DNA of 64,000 nt from CATQHP01 sp965214915. Its GTDB lineage: Bacteria > Acidobacteriota > Terriglobia > Bryobacterales > UBA6623. Shown one piece after another: positions 9,098 through 17,500 of the stretch (positions are counted from its first letter, which is position 1; each line of letters opens with the position of its first letter). Both the position numbers and the translations under genes were made by a program. The notes under the pieces are model-generated. The model searched no databases, was not told the origin of the DNA, and saw nothing but the letters and a program-made list of their open reading frames with translations. The DNA lies in assembly GCA_965214915.1 (NCBI GenBank), contig CBDCCP010000001.1, positions 1,240,001-1,304,000 of the forward strand, in the 5' to 3' direction.

Positions 9098-9412
9098 TCA
9101 CGGTCTTCGCTCGCTGAGCGCATGCACGACCGCCTCCGGGTCGCGGTCAATGACGGTCAACAGGACGCGGGCGGCGCGATCCGGAATACGGCGCCCTTGT
9201 TCCCACTCCTGCACTGCGCGCGCGTCGAGACCCGAATCGGCCCGCGAACTTCCGGCGGCTCAACTTCATACGTTTCCGCAGCGCAAGAATATGCTCTGCG
9301 GCGGGATCGTCGATAATGCGGCACGGCAAATCGCTTCGCCGCGCAGATGGGCAAGAACCTCGCCCAATGCTGCCTCTATCTCCTGCCCCATTGGGGTTTG
9401 TTTCGTCGTCAT
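9098..9412 (-). pseudogene. Frameshifted XRE/HigA-like antitoxin relic
   Basis: Three minus-strand frames read consecutively give one antitoxin-like protein. From ATG 9412 the first frame encodes MTTKQTPMGQEIEAALGEVLAH. After a frameshift near 9330 the second reads LPCRIIDDPAAE...ALRKRMKLSRRKFAGRFG. After a second shift at a GGG run near 9237 the third reads LDARAVQEWEQGRRIPD and continues to ...VIDRDPEAVVHALSERRP and a TGA at 9098-9100. Together these match the helix-turn-helix antitoxin family whose C-terminus is typically 'VQNWEQGRR.P..AARVLL.VI...PE'. Removing one G near 9237 would repair the second shift. No toxin gene lies next to it. The rest of the 507-nt gap (9047-9553) holds nothing else I recognise. 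Sequencing error cannot be excluded. Confidence 0.75.
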
Positions 9413-9553
9413 CGGCTTACCTAACCCTTTCATGATCGCAGCCGCCGGCTGAGACAAGGTTTTCCTGTCTGCCGGCATCGGATCGTCACGGCCCGAACGG
9501 GCAAGTTCCGCGGCGGCGATTGCTATAGTGAGGGCGGCCGGAAGCCGCAAGGC

Positions 9554-9823
9554 ATGATCGAGTCCATTTTCAATCGCGAAAACCCGCGGGATGCCCGCCG
9601 GCGGCGGATCGAGGAAGTGGCGAACGTCCTGAACGTTCTGATTTCCGCCCCGGTTGCGGTTTGCATTTTCTGGATACTGAATCTATGGCAGCCGGAGTTG
9701 CCGTGGTATCTGCGGGGCGTAATTATTGGGCTTGTTTCGTCATTGCCGTCTCTCGCCGCAAAGAGGCTGCTGCGTCACGCCCACCCCGACCCGAGAGACG
9801 GCTTGGGACCCGAGGTCCGATAG
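9554..9823 (+). CDS. Small two-helix membrane protein, unknown function
   Basis: This 89-residue protein is not one I recognise. A basic, Arg-rich N-terminal segment (residues 8-20) is followed by two hydrophobic stretches, about 27-45 and 52-68, and a polar tail, so a small inner-membrane hairpin is the simplest reading. A weak extended -10-like TGCTATAGT lies about 30 nt upstream, and the coding bias is like that of neighbouring genes. The start codon is the first ATG of the open frame. Confidence 0.55.
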   Translation: MIESIFNRENPRDARRRRIEEVANVLNVLISAPVAVCIFWILNLWQPELPWYLRGVIIGLVSSLPSLAAKRLLRHAHPDPRDGLGPEVR

Positions 9824-9960
9824 CCGCTTTTGGAAGTCCGTCCGTGAGACAAGCGGACAGCGGCTCTCCGGGTTTCGGAACATAGGGGAGTTTGCTACAT
9901 TGGAATCTGGACGCGGGGCCGTCCGGCGCCGCTCCCCAACTCTCCCAAAGGACCAGTACC

Positions 9961-10215
9961 GTGAAGAAAGGCATCCATCCCGACAACTACCGCGAGGTCG
10001 TGTTCCGCGACGTGACGACCAACACCGAGTGGATCACCCGCTCGACGGCCAAAACCGACAAGACTACCGAGATCGACGGCAAAAAGTACCCGCTTTACGA
10101 CTTGGCGATTTCCTCGTACTCGCACCCTTTCTATACCGGCAAGCGCAAACTCGTCGACTCCGAGGGCCGCGTCGAACGGTTCAACAAGAAATACCGCCGC
10201 AAGGCCGCCGAATAA
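9961..10215 (+). CDS. rpmE2: 50S ribosomal protein L31, type B
   Basis: The 84-residue product begins (M)KKGIHPDNY and contains VVFRDVTTNTEW, YPLYDLAISSYSHPFYTG and GRVERFNKKY, the hallmarks of L31 type B. The zinc-binding CxxC of the type A paralogue is absent, so this is the zinc-independent form, which in many bacteria is expressed under zinc limitation. The start is GTG at 9961: the open frame extends upstream, but the family begins exactly here. It converges on cysS with a 10-nt gap and no obvious terminator. Confidence 0.95.
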   Translation: MKKGIHPDNYREVVFRDVTTNTEWITRSTAKTDKTTEIDGKKYPLYDLAISSYSHPFYTGKRKLVDSEGRVERFNKKYRRKAAE

Positions 10216-10225
10216 CGCGGGAATA

Positions 10226-11626
10226 TCAGTCGGTGTAGCGCCACATCGTGCCGTCGCGCGAGTCCTCGAGAATCACCCCCTGCGCGGCGAGCTCGCTGCG
10301 GATGCGGTCCGCTCGAGCGAAATCGCGGGCGGCGCGGGCGCGCGCGCGTTCGGCGATACGCGCTTCGATCGCCTCGGCCGGCGAGCGGCCGTTGCGCGGC
10401 GGTTCGAGCACGTCGAAGATCGAATCGAAAAGCTCCAGGAGACCGCCGGCTTCCGCAGCATTGCTCTGTCCGAACGTTCCGCCGTCGATCGCCGAATGCG
10501 ACTCACGGATGTACTCGAAAACGGCGCCCAGGGCCTGGGCGGTGTTGAGGTCGTCGTCGAGCGCAGCGAAAAATTGTTCGCGGGCGCCGGCGGCCCGCCC
10601 GCTCATCTCCGGCGATGCGGCGGCCGGAAAATCGCCGGCGGCGATGCGGCGCTTGAAGCTGCGCAGCCGCTCGATCGCCGTCGCGGCGCCCTTCAAGCCG
10701 TCCAGCGTGAAGTTCAACTGCTTGCGGTGCGGCGTCGAGAACAACAGATAGCGCACCGCCTCGGCGGAAAAACCCTGCTCCAACAGATCGCGCAGCGTGT
10801 AGAAATTGCCGAGCGACTTCGACATTTTGCGCCCTTCGACAAGCAGATGCTCGGCATGAATCCAGAAGCGCACGAACTGCTTGCCGGTTGCGGCTTCCGA
10901 CTGCGCGATCTCGTTCTCGTGATGCGGAAACTGCAAATCGACTCCGCCGGTGTGGATGTCGAACGTTTCGCCCAAATACTCCATCGCCATGGCCGAACAC
11001 TCGAGGTGCCAGCCCGGCCGTCCGGGGCCGAACGGCCCCTGCCAATGCGGCTCGTCGTCGCGGCAGGCTTTCCAAAGGGCGAAATCGCGGGCATCGTCTT
11101 TCTCGTACTCGTCCTGATCGACGCGGGCGCCGGCCCTGATGCCTTGCACGTCGAGCCGCGAGAGCTTTCCGTATTCGTTCCAACTCGCAATCTTGAAATA
11201 CGTCGAGCCGCCGCTGCGGTAAGTATGTCCCTTTTCGGCAATGCGCTCGACGAGGCGAAGCATCGAGTCGATGTGCTCGGTCGCGCGCACGATCTTTTCG
11301 GGCTTCTCCAGCCGCAGACCGGCGGCGTCCTCGAAGAACGCCTTCTCGTATTTCTTCGTGTATTCGCCTAGAGAAAGCCCCTTCTCGCCGGCGCTCTTGA
11401 TGATCTTGTCGTCAACGTCGGTGATGTTCATCACGTGCAGCAATTTCCAGCCGCAACGACGCAGGTACCGGCGCAGAATGTCCTGAAAAGTAAACGTCCG
11501 CAGGTTCCCGATGTGGGCGTAGTGATAGACGGTCGGACCGCAGGAGTACATCTTCACGGTCTCGCCGTCCGCCGGCTCGAACGTCTCTTGGCGGCGGGTC
11601 AAACTGTTGTAAAGCTTGAGAGACAT
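10226..11626 (-). CDS. cysS: Cysteinyl-tRNA synthetase
   Basis: This 466-residue class I aminoacyl-tRNA synthetase charges tRNA-Cys. The HIGH-type motif HIGN is at residues 38-41, directly after the zinc-ligand region MYSCGPTVY, and the second signature KMSKS is at about 266-270. The remaining zinc-ligand residues are in ECSAMAMEYLG and PHHENEIAQSEA, also as expected. ATG 11626 is chosen over a GTG at 11641, because MSLKLYN is the normal opening of the family. It lies just downstream of rnhA on the same strand and is probably co-transcribed with it. Confidence 0.97.
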   Translation of the reverse strand: MSLKLYNSLTRRQETFEPADGETVKMYSCGPTVYHYAHIGNLRTFTFQDILRRYLRRCGWKLLHVMNITDVDDKIIKSAGEKGLSLGEYTKKYEKAFFEDAAGLRLEKPEKIVRATEHIDSMLRLVERIAEKGHTYRSGGSTYFKIASWNEYGKLSRLDVQGIRAGARVDQDEYEKDDARDFALWKACRDDEPHWQGPFGPGRPGWHLECSAMAMEYLGETFDIHTGGVDLQFPHHENEIAQSEAATGKQFVRFWIHAEHLLVEGRKMSKSLGNFYTLRDLLEQGFSAEAVRYLLFSTPHRKQLNFTLDGLKGAATAIERLRSFKRRIAAGDFPAAASPEMSGRAAGAREQFFAALDDDLNTAQALGAVFEYIRESHSAIDGGTFGQSNAAEAGGLLELFDSIFDVLEPPRNGRSPAEAIEARIAERARARAARDFARADRIRSELAAQGVILEDSRDGTMWRYTD

Positions 11627-11647
11627 GATTTTGCTACCCACTATTCA

Positions 11648-12094
11648 CTATCCTCCGGCGCGCGAAGCGCGCCCCGCCGCCTCTCTCGCCAATTCGTCGC
11701 AGCGGTTATTGTCGGTGTGGCCCGCATGTCCTTTCACCCAGCGCCAGGCGACCGTGTGGCGGGCGAGCGCCCGGTCGAGCTCCAACCACAGGTCTTCGTT
11801 CTTTACCGGTTGGCCGGAAACCGTTTTCCAGCCTTTGCGCTTCCAGCCGGCCATCCACTGCGTGACGCCGTTCTTGACGTACTGCGAATCGATTTCAATG
11901 GCAACCTCGCAGGGTTCTTTGAGGGCGTTCAGCCCTTCGAGCACAGCGGTCATCTCCATGCGGTTGTTGGTAGTCGCCGGCTCGCCGCCTGAGATCTCCT
12001 TCTTGCTGCCGCCGAAGCGCAAGATCGCGGCCCAGCCCCCCGGACCGGGGTTTCCCAGACACGAGCCGTCGGTAATCAGAGTGACCCGCTTCAT
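11648..12094 (-). CDS. rnhA: Ribonuclease HI
   Basis: This 148-residue enzyme cleaves RNA in RNA-DNA hybrids. The four acidic metal ligands are visible: Asp9 in TDGSCLGNPG, Glu47 in NNRMEM, Asp69 in EIDSQYV, and Asp133 in the CDELA segment, with His123 of WVKGHAGH as the flexible loop histidine. The basic protrusion (WKRKGWKT) used for substrate binding is present, so this is the E. coli-like HI type. The start region faces the divergent sulfatase gene across 56 nt, which contains AT-rich promoter-like sequence (TACAAT). Confidence 0.96.
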   Translation of the reverse strand: MKRVTLITDGSCLGNPGPGGWAAILRFGGSKKEISGGEPATTNNRMEMTAVLEGLNALKEPCEVAIEIDSQYVKNGVTQWMAGWKRKGWKTVSGQPVKNEDLWLELDRALARHTVAWRWVKGHAGHTDNNRCDELAREAAGRASRAGG

Positions 12095-12150
12095 CGGTAA
12101 AATCTTTAAGCTACAATTCGCTTGGCGCGCTGCGCTAGCATGTAATCGCG

Positions 12151-13560
12151 ATGGAGGCTCGGCTCAATTGCGTTTGGATTGCCGCCGCCCTGGCGCTGGC
12201 CGGCTGCGGCGCCGGCAGCCGCCCGAACTTCATCTATATCATGACCGACGATCATGCCGCCCACATGCTTTCGGCATACGGCAGCAGGATCGCCTCGACC
12301 CCCAATCTCGACCGCATCGCGGCCGGGGGGATGCTGTTCGAGAACGCCTTCGTCACCAACTCGCTTTGCGCTCCGAGCCGCGCCGTGCTGCTGAGCGGCA
12401 AATACAGCCACAAGAACGGGCAGCTTTCCAACCGCGATACATTCGACGGCTCGCAGCAAACGTTTCCCAAGCTGATGCAGGAAGCGGGCTACGAAACCGC
12501 CATGATCGGCAAGTGGCACCTCAAAAGCGAGCCCACGGGATTCGACTACTGGAAAGTGCTGCCCGGACAGGGCCGCTACCACGACCCCGAATTCATCGAG
12601 ATGGGCAAGCGGGTCAGACATGAGGGCTACGTTACCGATCTAATCACGGATTTCGTTCTCCAATGGCTCGAAAACCGCCCCCAAGAGCGCCCGTTCCTGC
12701 TGCTCTACCATCACAAAGCGCCGCACGGCCCTTGGGAGCCGGACGAAAAACACCGCTCGATGTTCGCCAACGAGACCATCGCCGAGCCTCCGCATTTCAA
12801 CGACGATTTCAGCAACCGGGCGAGCGCCGTCGAGGATGCGGAAAGCGATCTCGAACCCGAGCTTGCCAATCGCTACACCCGCTGGGGCAGCCCGCCGCCG
12901 CGGGAGCTCGATGCTCTCGGACGCAAAAAATGGATATATCAGCGATACGTCAAGGATTATATGCGAGTCGTCGCCTCCGTCGACGGCAACGTCGGGCGCT
13001 TGCTCGACTATCTCGACGCCGCGGACCTCGCCGCGGACACCGTCGTGATCTATACCAGCGACAACGGCATGTTCGTGGGCGACCACGGCCTGTTCGACAA
13101 ACGGTTCATGTACGAAGAGCCGTTGCGCGTCCCCCTTCTCGTGCGCTACCCGCCGGTGGTTCAGCCCGGCAGCCGCACCAAGGCCATGGCGCTCAACCTC
13201 GATTTCGCCCCGACAATCCTTGACCTTGCGGGCATCCCCGTTCCCGATGACATGCAGGGCCGCAGCCTGCTGCCGGTGCTCGGCGGCGGCGTTCCCGGCA
13301 ACTGGCGGAAGTCCGTTTACTACCACTATTACGAGTATCCGAGCAGTCACAACGTCTATCCCCACTACGGCGTGCGGGACGAACGCTACAAACTGATCCA
13401 CTACTACAAGCCGGTCGATGAATGGGAGATGTTCGACCTCCAGGCGGATCCTTTGGAGTTGAACAGCGTTTACGAAGACCCGCAACACGCGCAAGCCCGC
13501 GCCGAGTTGGAGACGGAGCTGGCCCGCCTGCGCGCCGAGTTGCAAGTGACCGAAGAGTAA
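12151..13560 (+). CDS. Sulfatase (formylglycine-dependent, lipoprotein)
   Basis: This 469-residue family S1 sulfatase hydrolyses sulfate esters, probably on a sulfated glycan, at the periplasmic or outer surface. The N-terminus has a hydrophobic stretch ending LAGC (Cys19), a plausible lipobox. The metal-binding DD is at 33-34 (MTDDHA). The active-site motif CAPSR, whose Cys73 would be oxidised to formylglycine, lies in the SLCAPSRAVLLSGKY segment. The GKWHLKS, YTSDNG and GDHGLFDKR motifs of the catalytic domain follow, and the C-terminal subdomain contains YYHYYEYP. No formylglycine-generating enzyme is nearby. The natural substrate cannot be deduced. Confidence 0.93.
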   Translation: MEARLNCVWIAAALALAGCGAGSRPNFIYIMTDDHAAHMLSAYGSRIASTPNLDRIAAGGMLFENAFVTNSLCAPSRAVLLSGKYSHKNGQLSNRDTFDGSQQTFPKLMQEAGYETAMIGKWHLKSEPTGFDYWKVLPGQGRYHDPEFIEMGKRVRHEGYVTDLITDFVLQWLENRPQERPFLLLYHHKAPHGPWEPDEKHRSMFANETIAEPPHFNDDFSNRASAVEDAESDLEPELANRYTRWGSPPPRELDALGRKKWIYQRYVKDYMRVVASVDGNVGRLLDYLDAADLAADTVVIYTSDNGMFVGDHGLFDKRFMYEEPLRVPLLVRYPPVVQPGSRTKAMALNLDFAPTILDLAGIPVPDDMQGRSLLPVLGGGVPGNWRKSVYYHYYEYPSSHNVYPHYGVRDERYKLIHYYKPVDEWEMFDLQADPLELNSVYEDPQHAQARAELETELARLRAELQVTEE

Positions 13561-13609
13561 CAGCCCGCCGCACCGACCGCGGGGCTTTCGCCGCGGACTG
13601 CCAACCCCG

Positions 13610-14383
13610 TCAGAAGCAGGCGTATCCGCCGTCGATCACAACCGAGTCGCCGGTGTGATACGCGCTGGCGTCGCCGGCGAAATAGACGGCGATTCCGGCG
13701 AAGTCGGCGCCCGTCCCCCAACGCCGCTGAGGAACCCGCGGCAGCACGCGGTCCACGAATTTGGGGTTGGCCATGACGCGGGCCGTCATCTCGGATTCGA
13801 TCCAGCCCGGCAGAACGGCGTTGGCGCGGATGCCGTGGCGGGCGTGCTCGACGGCGAGCGCCCGCACGATCGAGATCAGGCCCGCCTTGGTAGCCGCATA
13901 GTGCTCCGAGCGCGGCGCGCCGAATATCGCCGAGGAACTGCTTGTGGCCACGAGCGAACCCCCGCCGCCGCGCTCGACCATGTGCCGCACCGCGGCCTGC
14001 AGCGTATAAAACGCGCCGTGCATGTTGACCGCGAAGATTTCTTGCCATTCCCGGTCGGTCATCTCGACGAAAGGCGTGCCCCGCGAGCCGATGCCCGCGT
14101 TGGCGAAGCACGAATCGACGCGGCCGAGCGCCGCGACCGTCTGCGCGAAGCTCTCGTCCACCTGTTGCTTGTCGCTCACATCGCAAGTCAGGGGCAGCAC
14201 GCGGCCGCCGTGGGCGCGGAGCTGCTCGGCGGCTTCTTCGTTGCGTTCCGCGCGCCGCCCCCAAATGGCGAGGTCGGCGCCGGCCCGCGCCAGTCCCTCG
14301 GCGAACCCGAAACCGATGCCCGAGTTCGCGCCGGTCACCAGCGCGACTTTACCGGTGAGGTCGAAAGGGTTGTACCGCGGCAT
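13610..14383 (-). CDS. Short-chain dehydrogenase/reductase
   Basis: This 257-residue classical SDR oxidoreductase uses NAD(P)H on an unknown alcohol or ketone. Residues 17-24 (TGANSGIG) bind the cofactor. NAG is at 95-97, and the catalytic Ser (SSS, 148-150), Tyr162 and Lys166 (YAATK) are intact. The C-terminus VVIDGGY is typical of the FabG/gluconate dehydrogenase group. It lies convergent to the upstream sulfatase and downstream of the giant NHL/Ig gene on the same strand. Confidence 0.92.
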   Translation of the reverse strand: MPRYNPFDLTGKVALVTGANSGIGFGFAEGLARAGADLAIWGRRAERNEEAAEQLRAHGGRVLPLTCDVSDKQQVDESFAQTVAALGRVDSCFANAGIGSRGTPFVEMTDREWQEIFAVNMHGAFYTLQAAVRHMVERGGGGSLVATSSSSAIFGAPRSEHYAATKAGLISIVRALAVEHARHGIRANAVLPGWIESEMTARVMANPKFVDRVLPRVPQRRWGTGADFAGIAVYFAGDASAYHTGDSVVIDGGYACF

Positions 14384-14445
14384 AGGCGCCTACTTTAACA
14401 GTTCGCGGTGAAAGCGCCGTGGGCGGCGCGGCGAGAAGTGAGGAA

Positions 14446-14471
14446 GGAGGCGATCCGGGAGATCGCCCTCC
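14446..14471 (-). terminator. Hairpin downstream of the giant NHL/Ig gene
   Basis: A 10-bp stem (GGAGGCGATC against GATCGCC-CTCC, one bulged base) with a 5-nt loop lies 44-69 nt past the stop codon of the NHL/Ig gene and before the SDR gene on the same strand. The T-run that should follow on the minus strand is poor, so termination is plausible but not shown. Confidence 0.35.
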
Positions 14472-14514
14472 GCTGTCTTTCCGGCCCGCGCAGCGGCCGC
14501 GCGGCCCGCGACTA

Positions 14515-17500
14515 TTACTCGACGGCGATGGTGACGCCGGGTTGGCTGGTTCTGCCGCCGATGGAGATGATCGCCTCCGCGGCGTTGGACGGTTCGATCC
14601 CTTCCGGCACTCTCGCCACCACCATGTTCATCGCCGCCAGCGTCGGCGCCAACCCCGAAAACAAGATGTCCTCATCGGCTACTTCCACGCCCCCGATCCA
14701 TACCTGCGGCCGCTCCACGGTGTGCCGCAACACCACGTTCGAGAAGTCCGCCGCACAGACACTCTCCGGCTCGCACGAGTTCGCCCCGTCGGCTATCGGC
14801 GGCTCCACCGCCCCCAGCCCCGTGGCGTAAATCTCCACGATCTCCCCCGCCCGCGCCGGCCGGCTCGTGGTGTAGATATCGACCATCTCCCCAGGCTGCT
14901 CCAACTGGATCTCCCCGTCGAATCCGGGCGCCGCCGCCAACACCGTCGTGCCCGCCAGAACCACCGCCGCCTGGCCCGTTCCTTGCCCCGACAGCGTGAA
15001 GATCCCCGGCCCATGCGCGCCTATGGGGAAGCGCCGCGGATAACTCTCTCCCGCGGCCGTCTCCACCGTCACTGTCGCCGTCGCCAAGCCTTGGGCTAGG
15101 GCCTCGCTGACCAGCGCGGACGGCAACTGCGCGTAGATGCGCTGCGGCCCCGCCGCGAACAGCCGCGCTGCCACGCCGTCGAAGCTCACCCGCACGCCGT
15201 CCAGGTTCGCCGGCAGAGGAAAACTCCCCGACACGATGAACTCGTCCTCTGCAAAGCTTCTATCCAGCAAGTTCTCGCCCCGCAGCGCAACCATCGAACC
15301 CGGCGCCAGCGGCAGCAACGTCGGGCCGAACAGCCCCGGCTCGCCGGAGGCGCTCATCGCCGCCGCGTTCACCGCCTCATGCACCGCCGGCCCCAACGGC
15401 GGCAGCACTTCCAGGACCACCCGCACCCGATCCGTGATGCGCCCCCCGGAGCGAATGTACAGCAGCCCGCGGCGCCTCTCCACGGGCAGCCCGGCCGGAT
15501 CCACCGTGACCGCAATCGTCGTCTCTTCGTCCTCGGCCAAGCTGCCGCTTGCCGGCTCTGCCGCGAGCCAGTTGGGGCCGGGCTGCGCGCGGAAGTCCGC
15601 CGCGCCGTTCTCGGCATACAGCACGACCGGTTGGGCAGCCGGCGCAGCATCCTGCGGCAGGACAAACGACAATTCGATAGTCCGCGCCCGCACAACGGGA
15701 AGCTGAGGCTCTTCGGGCGGCCCGGTAACGGTGACGGAGACAGTAGCGGCGGCCGTCATGCCGTCACTGTTACGCACTGTGATGGTGTAAGCGGTGGTTC
15801 GCGTCGGCGAGACTTGGCGCGCCCCGCTGAGCGCAACCGGGCCGATACCCTGATCGATCGCGGCGCTGGTTGCGTGGGTCGAAGTCCAGATGAGCGTGGA
15901 CGACTCGCCCTCGGCGATCGCAGCGGGGTTCGCCGACAGGGTGACGGCAGGCGGGGGATCGCCGTCGTCGACGGTGACCGTGACGGAGGCCTGGGCCGTC
16001 CGCCCGTCGGCGGCGCTGACGGTGAGGGTGTAAGTGGTGGTGGCGGTCGGCGAGACGCTTGTCGAGCCGCCGGCCGCAGGGCTAACCGCGCCGACGCCGT
16101 TGTCGATCCGGGCGCTGACGGCGTTGCTCGCAGTCCAGGTGAGGGTGGAGGACTGGCCGCTGGTGATCTGTGTGGGGCTGGCGCTCAGCGCAGCCGTGGG
16201 CGGCGGGCCGGAGTCGGTGACGGTGACCGTGGCGCCGGCTTGGGCGACAGCGCCGTTGGCGTCGGTAACGGTCAGGGTGTAGGTGGTGGTGGCGGTCGGC
16301 GAGACGCTTGTCGAGCCGCCGGCCGCAGGGCTAACCGCGCCGACGCCGTTGTCGATCCGGGCGCTGACGGCGTTGCTCGCAGTCCAGGTGAGGGTGGTGG
16401 ACTCTCCGCCGGCGATCTCGGCGGGGTTGGCGCTCAGCGCAGCCGTGGGCGGAGCGGTCACGGTGATGGTGGCCGTAGCGATGGCGACAGCATTGTTGGC
16501 GTCGGTGACGGTGAGGGTGTACTCGGTGGTGGTCTCCGGGGAGACGCTGACCGAACCCGCGCCGGATGGATCGAGAGAGACGGTGAGGTTGCCCGGCTGA
16601 ATGACCGCGCTGACGGTGTTGCTCGAAGCTACCCGCAGCGTTGACGACTGGCCGCTGGTGATCGTCGGCGGGTCGGCGCTCAGCACAGCCGCGGGCGGGG
16701 CGGTAACGGTGATGGTGACGGAGGCCTGCGCCGTCCGCCCGTCGGCGGCGCTGACGGTCAGGGTGTAAGTGGTGGTGGCGGTCGGCGAGACGCTTGTCGA
16801 GCCTCCCGCCGCAGGGCTAACCGCGCCGACTCCGTTGTCGATCTCGGCGCTGACGGCGTTGCTCGCAGTCCAGGTGAGGGTGGTGGACTGGCCGCTGGTG
16901 ATCTGTGTGGGGTTGGCGCTCAGCGCAGCCGTGGGCGGCGGGCCGGAGTCGGTGACGGTGACCGTGGCGCCGGCTTGGGCGACAGCGCCGTTGGCGTCGG
17001 TAACGGTCAGGGTGTAGGTGGTGGTGGCGGTCGGCGAGACGCTTGTCGAGCCGCCGGCCGCAGGGCTAACCGCGCCGACGCCGTTGTCGATCCGGGCGCT
17101 GACGGCGTTGCTCGCAGTCCAGGTGAGGGTGGAGGACTCTCCGCCGGCGATCTCGGTGGGGTTGGCGCTCAGCGCAGCCGTGGGCGGAGCGGTCACGGTA
17201 ACCGTAGTCGTAGCGGCAGCCTGCGCGCCGTTGGCGTCGGTGACGGTCAGGGTGTAAGTGGTGGTGGCGGTCGGCGAGACGCTTGTCGAGCCTGCGGCCG
17301 CAGGGGTAACCGTGCCGACGCCGTTGTCGATCCGGGCGCTGACGGCGTTGGTCGAAGTCCACTCCAGGGTGGTCGATTGGCCGCTGGTGATGGTGGCGTC
17401 CGTAGCGGTCAGCACGGCCGTGGGCGGGGCGGTAACGGTGATGGTGACGGAGGCGGCAGCCTGCGCGCCGTTCGAGTCGGTGACGGTCAGGGTGTAGGTA

